Assembly: GCF_000427805.1 (NCBI RefSeq)
Contig: NZ_ATYS01000001.1
Span: forward strand, 186,152-250,151
Length of the DNA stretch: 64,000 bases
DNA from: Budvicia aquatica DSM 5075 = ATCC 35567
GTDB taxonomy: Bacteria; Pseudomonadota; Gammaproteobacteria; Enterobacterales; Enterobacteriaceae
Reading direction: 5' to 3'
Position numbers and translations under genes: made by a program. The notes below the pieces were generated by a model that saw only the letters and a list, made by a program, of their open reading frames with translations, did no database searches and was not told where the DNA came from. Shown here piece by piece: positions 30,457 through 39,077 of this stretch; within the stretch, counting starts at the first letter, position 1; each line of letters begins with the position of its first letter.

Positions 30457-31110
30457 TGTTTAGTGTCTTAAAGAGTTAATCCTAAAAGTTAGTACTATCT
30501 TTGGTTAAAGTTTACCTTAAGGTACAGGTTAACACCACGTTAAGATAATTAATGCTAAAAATTTTTCTTATTAAGAAATTTAACATATCAGTGTGATGGC
30601 GGCATTTTTATTTTAGGTGCAGCCTGTAAGTTGCATTAAATCAATAGGTTGCACAACACTCTTATTTGTTAAAAAAAAGTTATTAACAAAAAGATCTTGT
30701 TTATCTTATTTAATAGTGAATAAGTGAAAATTGACTAACACAAATAGTGATACTCACTTAATCTAATCGTCATTCAGCAGGCACCTGAAGTGAGTGATTG
30801 CATTTAAATGGCAACACTTATTGGGTAGCTGAATAATCTGGATAAATTTAAATTCTAGATTATTATGTTCATTGAGATGCATACTGTGATAATCAGGCTT
30901 TACTGCTGATTAATTAAATTAATTGCTCTTATGTATCAATCTATTCCCTTTAATTAAGATATCATCTGGTATTAATGGTTTGAATCACTATCTAACTTGT
31001 TTTATTGATCTATTGAAAACATATTTATGTTTATTATAATCAATACAACACATTTTGGTTTGTGAAAATACAAGTTCAAACCTTAATCACGGATGTCGTA
31101 TGGCGGATAT
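30457..31110. other. Divergent AT-rich control region (654 bases)
   Basis: It separates the MarT-like gene from the first small winged-helix gene and contains no supported coding frame. The only clear element is the promoter at 31013-31040. Its size and AT richness suit a heavily regulated, H-NS-bound region, which is inference. Confidence 0.5.
31013..31040 (+). promoter_or_regulatory. Sigma-70-like promoter of small winged-helix gene 1
   Basis: TTGAAA and TATAAT are separated by 16 bases. The same boxes, spacing and flanks (TATTGAAAACATAT, AACACATT) occur ahead of the paralogue at 32524-32551, which supports function. Confidence 0.7.
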
Positions 31111-31506
31111 ATGGATAATAAACTACACGGCTTTCTAATTGGCTCAGATATTCAAGTCGACATTAACAACAAGCGGTTAATTAGAGTATCTTCTGGTAAT
31201 TCAGATAAAATATTAAACTTTAGCGCTGTCGTTCTTAAAGATATTGTAATGAAGTTGCTGATTTATATTCTTACTAATGCCCGTGATGACGTAGTCAGTA
31301 AAGAAGAAATACTTAAAAACGTCTGGGATGATAATAATTTAAGCTCATCGAATCAACGTTTATGGCAAGTTGTCAATGAGCTAAAAGAGAAACTTTCATT
31401 AATAGGAATATCTCCGGATTTTATTGTGAATCAGAGAGGGAAGGGATATAAAGTAAATCATTCCTACATAACACCTCTTTATTATAAAGAGTCAAACTAT
31501 GTCTGA
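31111..31506 (+). CDS. Stand-alone OmpR-type winged-helix regulator, copy 1
   Basis: A 131-residue protein consisting almost only of a Trans_reg_C winged helix: VVSKEEILKNVWDD, then SSNQRLWQVVNELKEKLSLIG, then QRGKGYKVN. It lacks a receiver domain and a membrane helix, unlike OmpR or ToxR proteins. It begins MDNKLHGFLIGSDIQVDI. The start at 31111 is chosen because the paralogue at 32633 begins at the equivalent residue and GGCGGA precedes it; the frame could extend to 31093. It is probably a DNA-binding regulator of neighbouring surface or envelope genes, which is inference. Confidence 0.8.
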   Translation: MDNKLHGFLIGSDIQVDINNKRLIRVSSGNSDKILNFSAVVLKDIVMKLLIYILTNARDDVVSKEEILKNVWDDNNLSSSNQRLWQVVNELKEKLSLIGISPDFIVNQRGKGYKVNHSYITPLYYKESNYV

Positions 31507-31591
31507 AGTATATCTAATAAATATTAATGTTAATGAATAGCATAATTAATTAGTGATGGCTATTGCTTAAATTAATTTCAGGAGAAATAAA

Positions 31592-31846
31592 ATGCTTAAT
31601 AACACCCCAATATGTACTCATTGTGACAGTTCCAACAATGTTAAAAAATATGGTTTAGCTCGCTCAGGCTTACAGCGCTACCGTTGTGGTCATTGTAATA
31701 AAACCTTTCAGGCGAAGTATATTTATCCAGCCTATGAGGAAAATATGGCTAAGCAAGTACAGAACTTACTGTCTAAGGGCAAAACCAAGATTCAAATTTG
31801 TGGCATTTTAAAGTTACGTCACTCTGTTGTTGACCGCTATTTATAG
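31592..31846 (+). CDS. InsA-like zinc-ribbon/HTH protein without transposase
   Basis: An 84-residue protein. Two CxxC knuckles (C8/C11 and C32/C35, in ICTHC and RYRCGHCNKTFQ) form a zinc ribbon like that of IS1 InsA. A helix-turn-helix follows (LLSKGKTKIQICGILKLRHSVVDRYL). No InsB frame or IS1 ends are visible nearby, so this looks like a domesticated DNA-binding module rather than a live insertion sequence. AGGAG lies 7 bases upstream of the ATG. The AraC-type gene begins three bases after its stop codon, so both are probably made from one transcript. Confidence 0.72.
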   Translation: MLNNTPICTHCDSSNNVKKYGLARSGLQRYRCGHCNKTFQAKYIYPAYEENMAKQVQNLLSKGKTKIQICGILKLRHSVVDRYL

Positions 31847-31849
31847 GTA

Positions 31850-32263
31850 ATGCTGATGATCTGTGAGCACGCTATAACTGAAAGAGATAAAAATGCCAAT
31901 GTTGACGATGAAAGCATTATCACTATCCATACCGAGATCGTTAGTAATCTGGTTGGCTGGATTAATGAAAATTTAGAATTGCCAATTAATATTAGTATGA
32001 TTGCGAGAAAATCAGGCTATTCTCGCTGGCATTTTCAACGAATTTTTAAACATGTAACTGGCCAATCATTGGCGCTTTACATCAGAAGGCAACGGTTATA
32101 CAAAGCGGCGTGGGAACTTAGGCACAGCCGCTTCAACATCACTGATATTGCCTATAAATATCAGTTTGATTCACAACAAAGTTTTTGGCGGGCATTTAGA
32201 AAAGAGTTTTCGATTACACCATCAATGTATCGAAAAATAATCAACTACAATAAAAATAGTTAG
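31850..32263 (+). CDS. Small AraC/MarA-type transcription regulator
   Basis: A 137-residue protein that is essentially a double-HTH AraC domain with a short N-terminal extension, similar in size to MarA, SoxS and PqrA. The first HTH is ISMIARKSGYSRWHFQRIFKHVTGQSL; the linker helix reads YIRRQRLYKAAWELR; the second HTH is ITDIAYKYQFDSQQSFWRAFRKEF, then TPSMYRK. It has no effector domain, so its activity is probably set by its abundance. It is probably cotranscribed with the zinc-ribbon gene. An ATG two codons in (31856) is an alternative start. Confidence 0.85.
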   Translation: MLMICEHAITERDKNANVDDESIITIHTEIVSNLVGWINENLELPINISMIARKSGYSRWHFQRIFKHVTGQSLALYIRRQRLYKAAWELRHSRFNITDIAYKYQFDSQQSFWRAFRKEFSITPSMYRKIINYNKNS

Positions 32264-32632
32264 TTACGCATTGGATATGAAATTTAAGGCTATTTTATAT
32301 GCTGAAAATATGTAATCGTTTATATTAACAGCAACGCAGTGAAACTATCTAACTAACTCTCTTTTTTGGTTTTTTATCGTTATTGAAAGTGATGGTATAC
32401 ATTGCAACATTTACTGCTAATGGTTGCGATTGTTTGTTTTTATATATCACTATCTCGGCTAGGTGTGACATATCATGTGGTATTTGCCCATATTTTATCT
32501 CATTAAATGATTTTATTGGGATATTGAAAACATATCTTTGTTAATTATAATCATGGCAACACATTAAATAACTCCAGCGATAGTAATTATATAACCTCAA
32601 TTACGGACAATGACTGGTAGGATGTTATATAG
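32264..32632. other. Intergenic region upstream of winged-helix copy 2
   Basis: No coding frame is supported. It contains the promoter at 32524-32551 and flanks that resemble the region ahead of copy 1; the rest is AT-rich without recognisable elements. Confidence 0.5.
32524..32551 (+). promoter_or_regulatory. Sigma-70-like promoter of small winged-helix gene 2
   Basis: TTGAAA, 16 bases, TATAAT, in a context closely matching 31013-31040, so the duplication that made the two genes included the promoter. Confidence 0.7.
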
Positions 32633-33010
32633 ATGAAACTACATGGTTTTTTAATCGGTGCTGATGTACAGGTTGATATCGATAACAACAGGCTTATCAG
32701 AGTATCTTCTGAAAACTCACATAAAATTCTAAATTTTAGCGCTATCGTTCTTAAAGATACGGTCATGAATTTATTAATATTTCTTCTTACTCATGCCAGT
32801 GAAGAGGTTGTGACTAAAGAGGAGATAATGCGTGAGGTTTGGGATGAAAATAACTTAAGTTCGTCGAATCAACGTCTGTGGCAAGTTGTGACCGAGTTAA
32901 AAGAAAAGCTATCATTAATTGGAATGCCACAAGATTTCATTATTAATATGAAAGGAAAGGGATATAAAGTTAATTACCCCAATATAACTCCGCTTTATTA
33001 TAGAAAATAG
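32633..33010 (+). CDS. Stand-alone OmpR-type winged-helix regulator, copy 2
   Basis: A 125-residue paralogue of the product of 31111-31506. Both share HGFLIG-D-QVDI, RLIRVSS, LNFSA-VLKD, SSNQRLWQVV and the end GKGYKVN, ITPLYY. The winged-helix core is intact (VVTKEEIMREVWDE, LWQVVTELKEKLSLIGM). No receiver or membrane domain is present. The duplication appears fairly recent but the two have already diverged in charged positions, so they may bind different sites or form heterodimers (inference). Confidence 0.82.
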   Translation: MKLHGFLIGADVQVDIDNNRLIRVSSENSHKILNFSAIVLKDTVMNLLIFLLTHASEEVVTKEEIMREVWDENNLSSSNQRLWQVVTELKEKLSLIGMPQDFIINMKGKGYKVNYPNITPLYYRK

Positions 33011-33315
33011 TTTTTTTAATTATTTTTCTAACTGATATTTAGTTGAACCCGACAATAAACAGGGCGCTTTATCCTTTGCGCTGTATCACTTCGCGAGTAA
33101 CCTTACCTGTCATTACCATTCAGGCCATGAGTTTTCATGGCCTGATACTTTAGTGGTTATACATTCAATCCATTCATGATAAATTATCCAAATCGTTGTA
33201 TATATAAAAGTATAGCGAAATTTAGTTATACAAATTGTCCTAGAAAAGGAAAGGCGTGTTCAAATGCAGACCAAGCTGCTAATTTTTATAAATTAGAAAA
33301 AATAAGGCTGACACC
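33011..33315. other. Intergenic region with one hairpin (305 bases)
   Basis: Apart from the inverted repeat at 33120-33145, nothing is supported here. Confidence 0.5.
33120..33145 (+). terminator. Probable terminator after winged-helix copy 2
   Basis: TCAGGCCATGA and TCATGGCCTGA form a perfect 11-base stem around GTTT. Only a short T-run (ATACTTT) follows, so termination may be modest. Confidence 0.55.
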
Positions 33316-34128
33316 ATGATTATTAACGATATTGATTTTGCTACCCTGTATAAAAACCATATGGCTAAAGCCGGGCGGGTGACTAAACCGGCCAGCAGTT
33401 GGGATGCCAAAGCGGAAAAAATGGCAGAAAGCTGTGCTAATCCTGAGGATGAATATCTAAAGAAGTTTCTGTCCATGATGGATCTGACCGGTGCTGAAAC
33501 GCTACTGGATATCGGATGCGGCCCGGGAACCATCTGTCTACAGGTTGCCGATCGGCTGAAACACGTTTATGGTCTGGATTACAGCGCAGGTATGTTAGCA
33601 GTTGCCCAACGCAGAGCTAAAGTGATGAAACAGGATAACGTTACTCTGTTTCAACGGGCATGGGATGACAGTTGGGATAGCATTCCTGAATGTGACATTG
33701 TGGTAGCGTCCCGCTCAACGCTGGTTGCAGATATGGCATCAGCCCTTAAAAAATTGAATGATAAAGCCCGGTTAAGGGTTTATACCACCCATACTATTGA
33801 TCCTCATTTTATGGATATCCGTATTCTGCGCGCGCTAGGTCGGGAAAGTACGGGTTTACCTAACTATATCTATCCGTTGAATATTTTATGTCAGATGGGA
33901 ATTAACCCGCGGCTGGACTATATCTACAGCCGTAACTGCCAGTCTCGTGTTGACAGCTATGAAGAGTTTGAAAAATCTATTAGCTGGTCATTAGGTGAAT
34001 TAACCGAGTCGGAACAAAATGCTCTGTATGCCTACTACCAGAAAGGCAAGGATGGCCCTGAGCCGTTGATTTCTCCGCTGCGTGGCTGGGCGTTTATTTC
34101 ATGGGATAAAACTCAGACGCGCAGATAA
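33316..34128 (+). CDS. Class I SAM-dependent methyltransferase
   Basis: A 270-residue cytosolic methyltransferase. The SAM site is plain: motif I LLDIGCGPGT (about 63-72), the acidic motif II YGLDYSAGM and motif III SIPECDIVVASR. The N-terminal extension (about 1-55) is helical, with SSWDAKAEKM, a pattern found in small-molecule methyltransferases acting on quinone- or metabolite-type substrates. No specificity can be named. It stands alone, convergent with the phosphoesterase gene. Confidence 0.82.
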   Translation: MIINDIDFATLYKNHMAKAGRVTKPASSWDAKAEKMAESCANPEDEYLKKFLSMMDLTGAETLLDIGCGPGTICLQVADRLKHVYGLDYSAGMLAVAQRRAKVMKQDNVTLFQRAWDDSWDSIPECDIVVASRSTLVADMASALKKLNDKARLRVYTTHTIDPHFMDIRILRALGRESTGLPNYIYPLNILCQMGINPRLDYIYSRNCQSRVDSYEEFEKSISWSLGELTESEQNALYAYYQKGKDGPEPLISPLRGWAFISWDKTQTRR

Positions 34129-34173
34129 TTATCATGGTGTGATCCTGATACTGATTTCACTCCGCCAGATACA

Positions 34174-34956
34174 TTAAACGATGACTACCGAATTAGGATC
34201 GAACTGCGGATTTATTTCTGAACCTTGATAACCGCGCGGATTAGACAGGACCTTAGTCTGCCCGATGCGCAGGTCGGTATTATTGTGTATATGACCATGA
34301 ATCCAAAGCTGTGGCTGATATTCAACAATCAACTCACTGAGATCGCTGGCATAGGCCGTTGCAAGAAGATCATTTTGAGCGGATAGAGGCACAGAACCAA
34401 GACAGGGTGCGTGGTGGGTCACGACAACGGTTGGCCCATACCGATGTTCGGCCGCCAATTCTCTTTGAATAAAACTTCGTGTTAAGTAGTGAAGCTGACG
34501 AGCATTTTCTGGCGTAAAAGAGCGGTAGGCACCATTTTTCTCATAACGAATCTTCTTATAGTCATTCATGCGATCGCTCACAGTCCGCATTGCCAACTCG
34601 CGGGTTTCGGCCCCGAACAGGCTGAAATCCGTCCATAAAGTACCGCCAAGAAAGCGCACGTCATCAATAATAACAGGTTGGGAATTATCCAGAATATGAA
34701 CGTGACTTCCGGACGTTGCCTCTTTCCATTTACGCAGCGCCCGTTGAATCGAGGTACCATAGCTTTCATGATTTCCCAATACCATCACCGTTGGAATATC
34801 ATGGGTTTGGCGCAGTACCCAATCAAAATATTTGGGCTTAGTCATACCAATATCACCGGCTAACACAATAACGTCCGCATCAACCTCAGGCAGGCTATAG
34901 CTGATATTGTTTTGACAAAACTCGAGATGTAAATCACTTTGATATTGGATGCGCAT
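34174..34956 (-). CDS. Calcineurin-like metallophosphoesterase
   Basis: A 260-residue two-metal phosphoesterase. Metal ligands are visible in order: D8 and H10 (SDLH), D35 (LAGDIG), N62 and H63 (GNHES), the His of VVTHHAP and the two His of HGHIHNN. The single-domain, signal-free form suggests a cytosolic phosphodiesterase or protein/nucleotide phosphatase. The substrate is unknown. It is convergent with the methyltransferase gene, with a 45-base gap. Confidence 0.85.
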   Translation of the reverse strand: MRIQYQSDLHLEFCQNNISYSLPEVDADVIVLAGDIGMTKPKYFDWVLRQTHDIPTVMVLGNHESYGTSIQRALRKWKEATSGSHVHILDNSQPVIIDDVRFLGGTLWTDFSLFGAETRELAMRTVSDRMNDYKKIRYEKNGAYRSFTPENARQLHYLTRSFIQRELAAEHRYGPTVVVTHHAPCLGSVPLSAQNDLLATAYASDLSELIVEYQPQLWIHGHIHNNTDLRIGQTKVLSNPRGYQGSEINPQFDPNSVVIV

Positions 34957-35149
34957 ATCTGATTCCTTAACGCCCGCTGTTGTGCATCATGCCCTTAATG
35001 CCATTCTAGCCTGAGGTTAATTAAACCTTCAACGCCATATTGGTTTCTGATTAGCCTCAATATTTACCTGACAGGCCAGAGTAGGATAATATCCGTACAA
35101 ATCTTAGGATAATTCCTTTATTAGTTAGCTAACCGGATGAGATATTAGA

Positions 35150-35692
35150 ATGGAACTTTATATTGGTTTGGCTATTGCTGCCATTGTCATCATATGGGTG
35201 ATTTTGACCTATAACCGTTTTATCTCTCTGCGCCGTTTTAAAGATGAGGCATGGAGCGGTATTGCGGTACAGCTAAAACGTCGTCACGATCTGGTGCCTA
35301 ACTTACTCAGCTTGGTTAAACGCTATGCTCAGCATGAAAAGGAATTGCTGGAAGCCATCGCCGGCCAGCGCACTAATCTGGTGGGGGATACCCGTCAGGT
35401 TGCACAAAATGAACAACAGTACTCCGGTATTTTAGGCCGCGTTTTTGCATTGGCTGAAGCTTATCCTGAGTTAAAAGCCAACGAAAACTTCCTTTCTTTA
35501 CAACAATCCCTGGCTGAAATTGAAGAACAGCTCCAGATGGCACGTCGCTATTTCAACGGAACGGTGCGAAATTTAAATATTCTAGTGGAATCGTTTCCTA
35601 GCCTGTTAATAGCAAAACTGTTTAATTTTAAAGCCGATTCATTTTTTGAGCTCGAGAGCCCTGAAGAAGCACAATTACCACGGATGGAATAA
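35150..35692 (+). CDS. LemA family membrane protein
   Basis: A 180-residue protein with one N-terminal membrane helix (about 3-22, IGLAIAAIVIIWVILTYN) followed by a helical bundle. The LemA signature RRHDLVPNLLSLVKRYAQHE, the central ILGRVFALAEAYPELKANENF and the ARRYFNGTVRNLN stretch are all present. The role of LemA is not well defined; it is commonly paired with DUF2207 proteins, as here. The stop codon is four bases before the start of the next gene, so the pair is an operon. Confidence 0.92.
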   Translation: MELYIGLAIAAIVIIWVILTYNRFISLRRFKDEAWSGIAVQLKRRHDLVPNLLSLVKRYAQHEKELLEAIAGQRTNLVGDTRQVAQNEQQYSGILGRVFALAEAYPELKANENFLSLQQSLAEIEEQLQMARRYFNGTVRNLNILVESFPSLLIAKLFNFKADSFFELESPEEAQLPRME

Positions 35693-35696
35693 TGGC

Positions 35697-37793
35697 ATGG
35701 TTAGCTTATCAGGCGTAATACGCTACAGTTTCCTGCTGCTGGCACTCATTTTCGGCAGTGCTCGGGCGGTATCTTCTGATATAGCAATCAGTGAGAATGC
35801 GGCATCACCCGAGTTTATCTCTAGCGAATATAACGTGAAAGATGATGGCTTAATTTCAGATACCGACCATCACCAATACGAACATATTCTCTTGTTTGAT
35901 GCGCAGGCTGGTTTTGCTCCTGAAGGCGTTATGACGATTAACGAGCATATTCAGCTCAGGTCAACCGGAGATCGGATCGAACGCGGAATTTTTCGTACGC
36001 TACCGTTAACCTGGAAGCGGCAAGACGGTAAATTCTTTAGCGTTAATTACCAAATTAATCAGGTGTGGCGCGACGGTAAACCGGAACCATACAGTTTGAT
36101 CAAAGACGGTGACATTCTCACCATTCGTATCGGGAGCGCTAATCAACTTTTATCTCCGGGTCTGCATAACTATGTGATCCAATATGAGATCGACAACCAT
36201 TTCAGCCGTTTCCCTGACTGGGATGAGCTGTACTGGAACGTTACCGGCAACGGCTGGGCATACGACATTGATAAAGCGCGCTTTAGCCTACAGCTTCCTG
36301 ATTCATCAGAATTTCTTGATAACAACGGTAAAGACAGCCGACTGCAATCGATCGACGTGTATACCGGCACCGTTGGCGAAAAAGGGCATAACGCCAAAAT
36401 CCTTGCTGATGGCAGCGTCGAAACCCTTCAACCGCTACGCACAGGCGAAGGGCTAACGGTTGCTTATACTTGGCCCCGTTCTATATTGAGCCTGGCGCCG
36501 GCACCACAATCAACCTATCCGTTGCTCCATTTACTACTTCCTTCATCAGAAACTAAAATATTGTGGATGCCGGTATTGGTTATCGCTCTATTTTACTTAT
36601 TTTGGTGGTGCAGGTATGTTCTGGCCGCCAAATTGAAAATGCCTGCGGTTATTCCTTTGTATTCAGTACCCGAGGGAATTACGCCCGGGTATATCCGTTA
36701 TATCAATCACGGTAAATACGATGTATTTGGCTTTAGCAGCGATATTTTGAATCTGGTTGCTAAACGTTATCTCGATATCACACAAACAAATAAGCCGTCT
36801 AATAAGCAAAAACCGCTCAAGCAACGTTCAGTCAACAAGCAATGGCTAGCCCGCAGGCCCAAGGGTAATAACAGCCCGCTAAATATTGATGAAAAACAGC
36901 TATTAAACAATCTCTTCTCAAGTATCTCTGGCCCGATCGACCTGAGTCATTCTTATCATAAAACCCTGCAAAAGGCATACGAAACATTGTCTAAAAAGTA
37001 TGAGGGAGAGCGGAAAAAGCTATTTCTCAATATATATGGCATCAGGTTTTATATTGGCTTGCTGATACTCCTGATACCGATCATATGCGCTAACGCATTC
37101 AGCCTGCTTACTGCATTAGTCACCATTCCTACGGCGCTACTGCTGTTACTTGGCGGCTCATTACTGTTTTTATTTATAAAACAGCTATTAGACCCAAGCC
37201 GGTTTAGCAAAATTAAAGGATGGATAGCTCCCTTTTTCGCCTTAACTACCGGTTCGTTGTCATTGTATGTCGGCATACGTATCTTTATGGCGATTCCGTT
37301 AACGGAAATGCCGGCCGGATACGCCGGGGCATTAATCAGCGCTATTTTACTGGCGCTGATTTTAAGAAAAATAGCGCCGCGTCATACCCAGCTAGGGTTG
37401 AATGATTTAGCCTTAGCAAAAGGGCTGAAGATGTATCTGGGTACGGCTGAGCGGTATCGCTATCAGGCGCTTTACCCACCAGAGCAGATCGTTTCTCACT
37501 TTGAAAAGATGCTGCCATATGCTCTGGCCTTAGGCGTAGGTAAAACCTGGGCAAATACCTTTGCCCAATATCTGGAAACTACCGGTGCGGTATCTGACGC
37601 TTTTGTCAGCGGTGACTGGGAGCATGTAAACCGTTTTAGTGAGTCCTGCCGCTCATCATCAGTGAGAACCAGAACCGGCAACGGATCATCTGGCTCAAGC
37701 TCGAGATCCGGCTCAAGCAGTAGTGGTTCAGGCTCTTCCGGTAGGGGATCATCCGGTGGAGGTTCCGGTGGCGGAGGGGGCGGTGGCTGGTAA
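35697..37793 (+). CDS. DUF2207 membrane protein with Gly/Ser-rich tail (LemA partner)
   Basis: A protein of 698 residues from the ATG at 35697, five bases past the lemA stop. This start gives a clean signal peptide (SFLLLALIFGSARA) and was preferred over the frame opening at 35646 inside lemA. Order: extracytoplasmic beta domain (about 60-280; NEHIQLRSTGDRIERGIFRTLP is the family hallmark region), a membrane helix (about 290-310), a cytoplasmic helical region, then three to four further helices (about 455-575). The end is a run of Gly and Ser closing GGGGGW, typical of the family. The function is unknown, probably envelope-related. Confidence 0.88.
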   Translation: MVSLSGVIRYSFLLLALIFGSARAVSSDIAISENAASPEFISSEYNVKDDGLISDTDHHQYEHILLFDAQAGFAPEGVMTINEHIQLRSTGDRIERGIFRTLPLTWKRQDGKFFSVNYQINQVWRDGKPEPYSLIKDGDILTIRIGSANQLLSPGLHNYVIQYEIDNHFSRFPDWDELYWNVTGNGWAYDIDKARFSLQLPDSSEFLDNNGKDSRLQSIDVYTGTVGEKGHNAKILADGSVETLQPLRTGEGLTVAYTWPRSILSLAPAPQSTYPLLHLLLPSSETKILWMPVLVIALFYLFWWCRYVLAAKLKMPAVIPLYSVPEGITPGYIRYINHGKYDVFGFSSDILNLVAKRYLDITQTNKPSNKQKPLKQRSVNKQWLARRPKGNNSPLNIDEKQLLNNLFSSISGPIDLSHSYHKTLQKAYETLSKKYEGERKKLFLNIYGIRFYIGLLILLIPIICANAFSLLTALVTIPTALLLLLGGSLLFLFIKQLLDPSRFSKIKGWIAPFFALTTGSLSLYVGIRIFMAIPLTEMPAGYAGALISAILLALILRKIAPRHTQLGLNDLALAKGLKMYLGTAERYRYQALYPPEQIVSHFEKMLPYALALGVGKTWANTFAQYLETTGAVSDAFVSGDWEHVNRFSESCRSSSVRTRTGNGSSGSSSRSGSSSSGSGSSGRGSSGGGSGGGGGGGW

Positions 37794-38166
37794 TTTTTAA
37801 TCACTGCTGATGCTGTCTTATTCATCTTTGAAATGTTAACCGCGCGGCATATTTTAAACCAGTCGGTTGATATTTCGGGATCAAGTAGTAATAATAAAAT
37901 GATACGACCATTCAACAATTCATCCAACAATTAGAGGACATGCCATGTACCCAATCGCCACCATCGCGCTGGCGTAGTGACGACTGAGTAGGATCTTATC
38001 AAGACACTTCTCTTTAGAGTGGCATATTCATAGCCGCTTGCTGGCTTATTCCTTTTAGCCAAACGTTCCTTACCCATTAAAAGCGCGCCGACTTTTAGGC
38101 ATGAGTTATCTAACTCAGGTTTACTGTGCCTATGGAATAAATATTATTAGCCTGATGGGAAATATC
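37794..38166. other. Intergenic region (373 bases)
   Basis: No supported gene. A ten-codon frame at 37945-37977 follows an AGAGGA sequence but is too short to call. The alternative upstream start at 38101 of the next gene was rejected. Confidence 0.45.
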
Positions 38167-39003
38167 ATGAACTTATCTCAACTCATGCAGTTAACACAGC
38201 GTCCGCTTCCTTGGGAAAGTGGCGATAAAATACCGTGGAATGAGGTTGAATTCAGCCAAAGAATGCTCAGCTCACATCTTTCACAAGATCACGACTGGGC
38301 TAGCCGCAGGGCTACGATTATTGAGCAACAGCTGAACTGGATTGTGCCAAGAATCCCTGTCGGTGGCAGAGTATTAGACTTAGGCTGCGGCCCGGGCCTG
38401 TATACTCAACGTTTGGCTGAGCAGGGTTTCAAATGTGTCGGCGTTGACTTTTCGCCGGCGTCTATCGCTTATGCCGAGCGTCAGGCAACTGAACACCGGC
38501 TTGATATTCACTACCATCTGCAAGATCTTCGCACGTTCGATACCGCTGAACGTTTCGATCTCATTATGATGACCTTTGGTGAATTTAATGTGTTTAGGCG
38601 GGAAGAAATGGTGTCAGTGCTGCGTAATGTACATCGCTGGTTAAATCCGGCGGGGCAGTTTATTGTGGAAGTTCATCAATATGATGAAGTGCAGCGCCAA
38701 GGATTAGCCGATACAAGTTGGGACAGAGCTGAATCAGGCCTGTTTTCGATCCGGCCTCATGTATGCCTGCAAGAAAACTTTTGGTATCAAGCCGAGTCGT
38801 CAGCCGTCACGCGCTACCTTATCATCGATTTAGAGTCTACAAACCTGACGGAGTATGGCGCAACGATGCAGGCCTATACTGACCAACAGTACGGTAATCT
38901 GTTACGCCAAGCCGGTCTTATGCGGGTTAATCAGGTTGATGATTGGCCAACGGGTGATACCTTTGCGAATAAACTCACCGCCTATTTAGCCAGCAAAGAT
39001 TAG
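38167..39003 (+). CDS. Class I SAM-dependent methyltransferase
   Basis: A 278-residue methyltransferase from ATG 38167 (GGGA upstream), preferred over 38101. SAM motifs: RVLDLGCGPGLYTQRLAEQG (about 68-87), the acidic GVDFSPASI, then YHLQDLRTF and FDLIMMTFGEFNVF in the motif III/IV region. It resembles the SmtA/UbiE-like group found beside stress genes. The substrate is unknown. It is not closely related to the methyltransferase at 33316. It is followed by a strong shared terminator. Confidence 0.85.
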   Translation: MNLSQLMQLTQRPLPWESGDKIPWNEVEFSQRMLSSHLSQDHDWASRRATIIEQQLNWIVPRIPVGGRVLDLGCGPGLYTQRLAEQGFKCVGVDFSPASIAYAERQATEHRLDIHYHLQDLRTFDTAERFDLIMMTFGEFNVFRREEMVSVLRNVHRWLNPAGQFIVEVHQYDEVQRQGLADTSWDRAESGLFSIRPHVCLQENFWYQAESSAVTRYLIIDLESTNLTEYGATMQAYTDQQYGNLLRQAGLMRVNQVDDWPTGDTFANKLTAYLASKD

Positions 39004-39011
39004 GTAGTCAT

Positions 39012-39065
39012 AAAAAATGCCCGACAGTACCAAGCTGAGTTGAGTATTGTCGGGCGACGTTTTTT
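39012..39065. terminator. Bidirectional terminator between methyltransferase and PLP enzyme
   Basis: GCCCGACAGTAC (39019-39030) pairs with GTATTGTCGGGC (39044-39055), with one G-T wobble. An A-run precedes it and a T-run follows, so it can end transcripts from both convergent genes. Confidence 0.9.
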
Positions 39066-39077
39066 ACCTACCGTTAC

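Noticed and set aside
37496-37930. Proline-rich 144-codon frame on the minus strand
   Set aside because: It is the antisense reading of the Gly/Ser-rich tail of the DUF2207 gene; the poly-Pro run follows from the GC-rich repeat.
37945-37977. Ten-codon frame after AGAGGA
   Set aside because: Too short to support and with no recognisable family; it may be a chance start or the stub of a lost gene.
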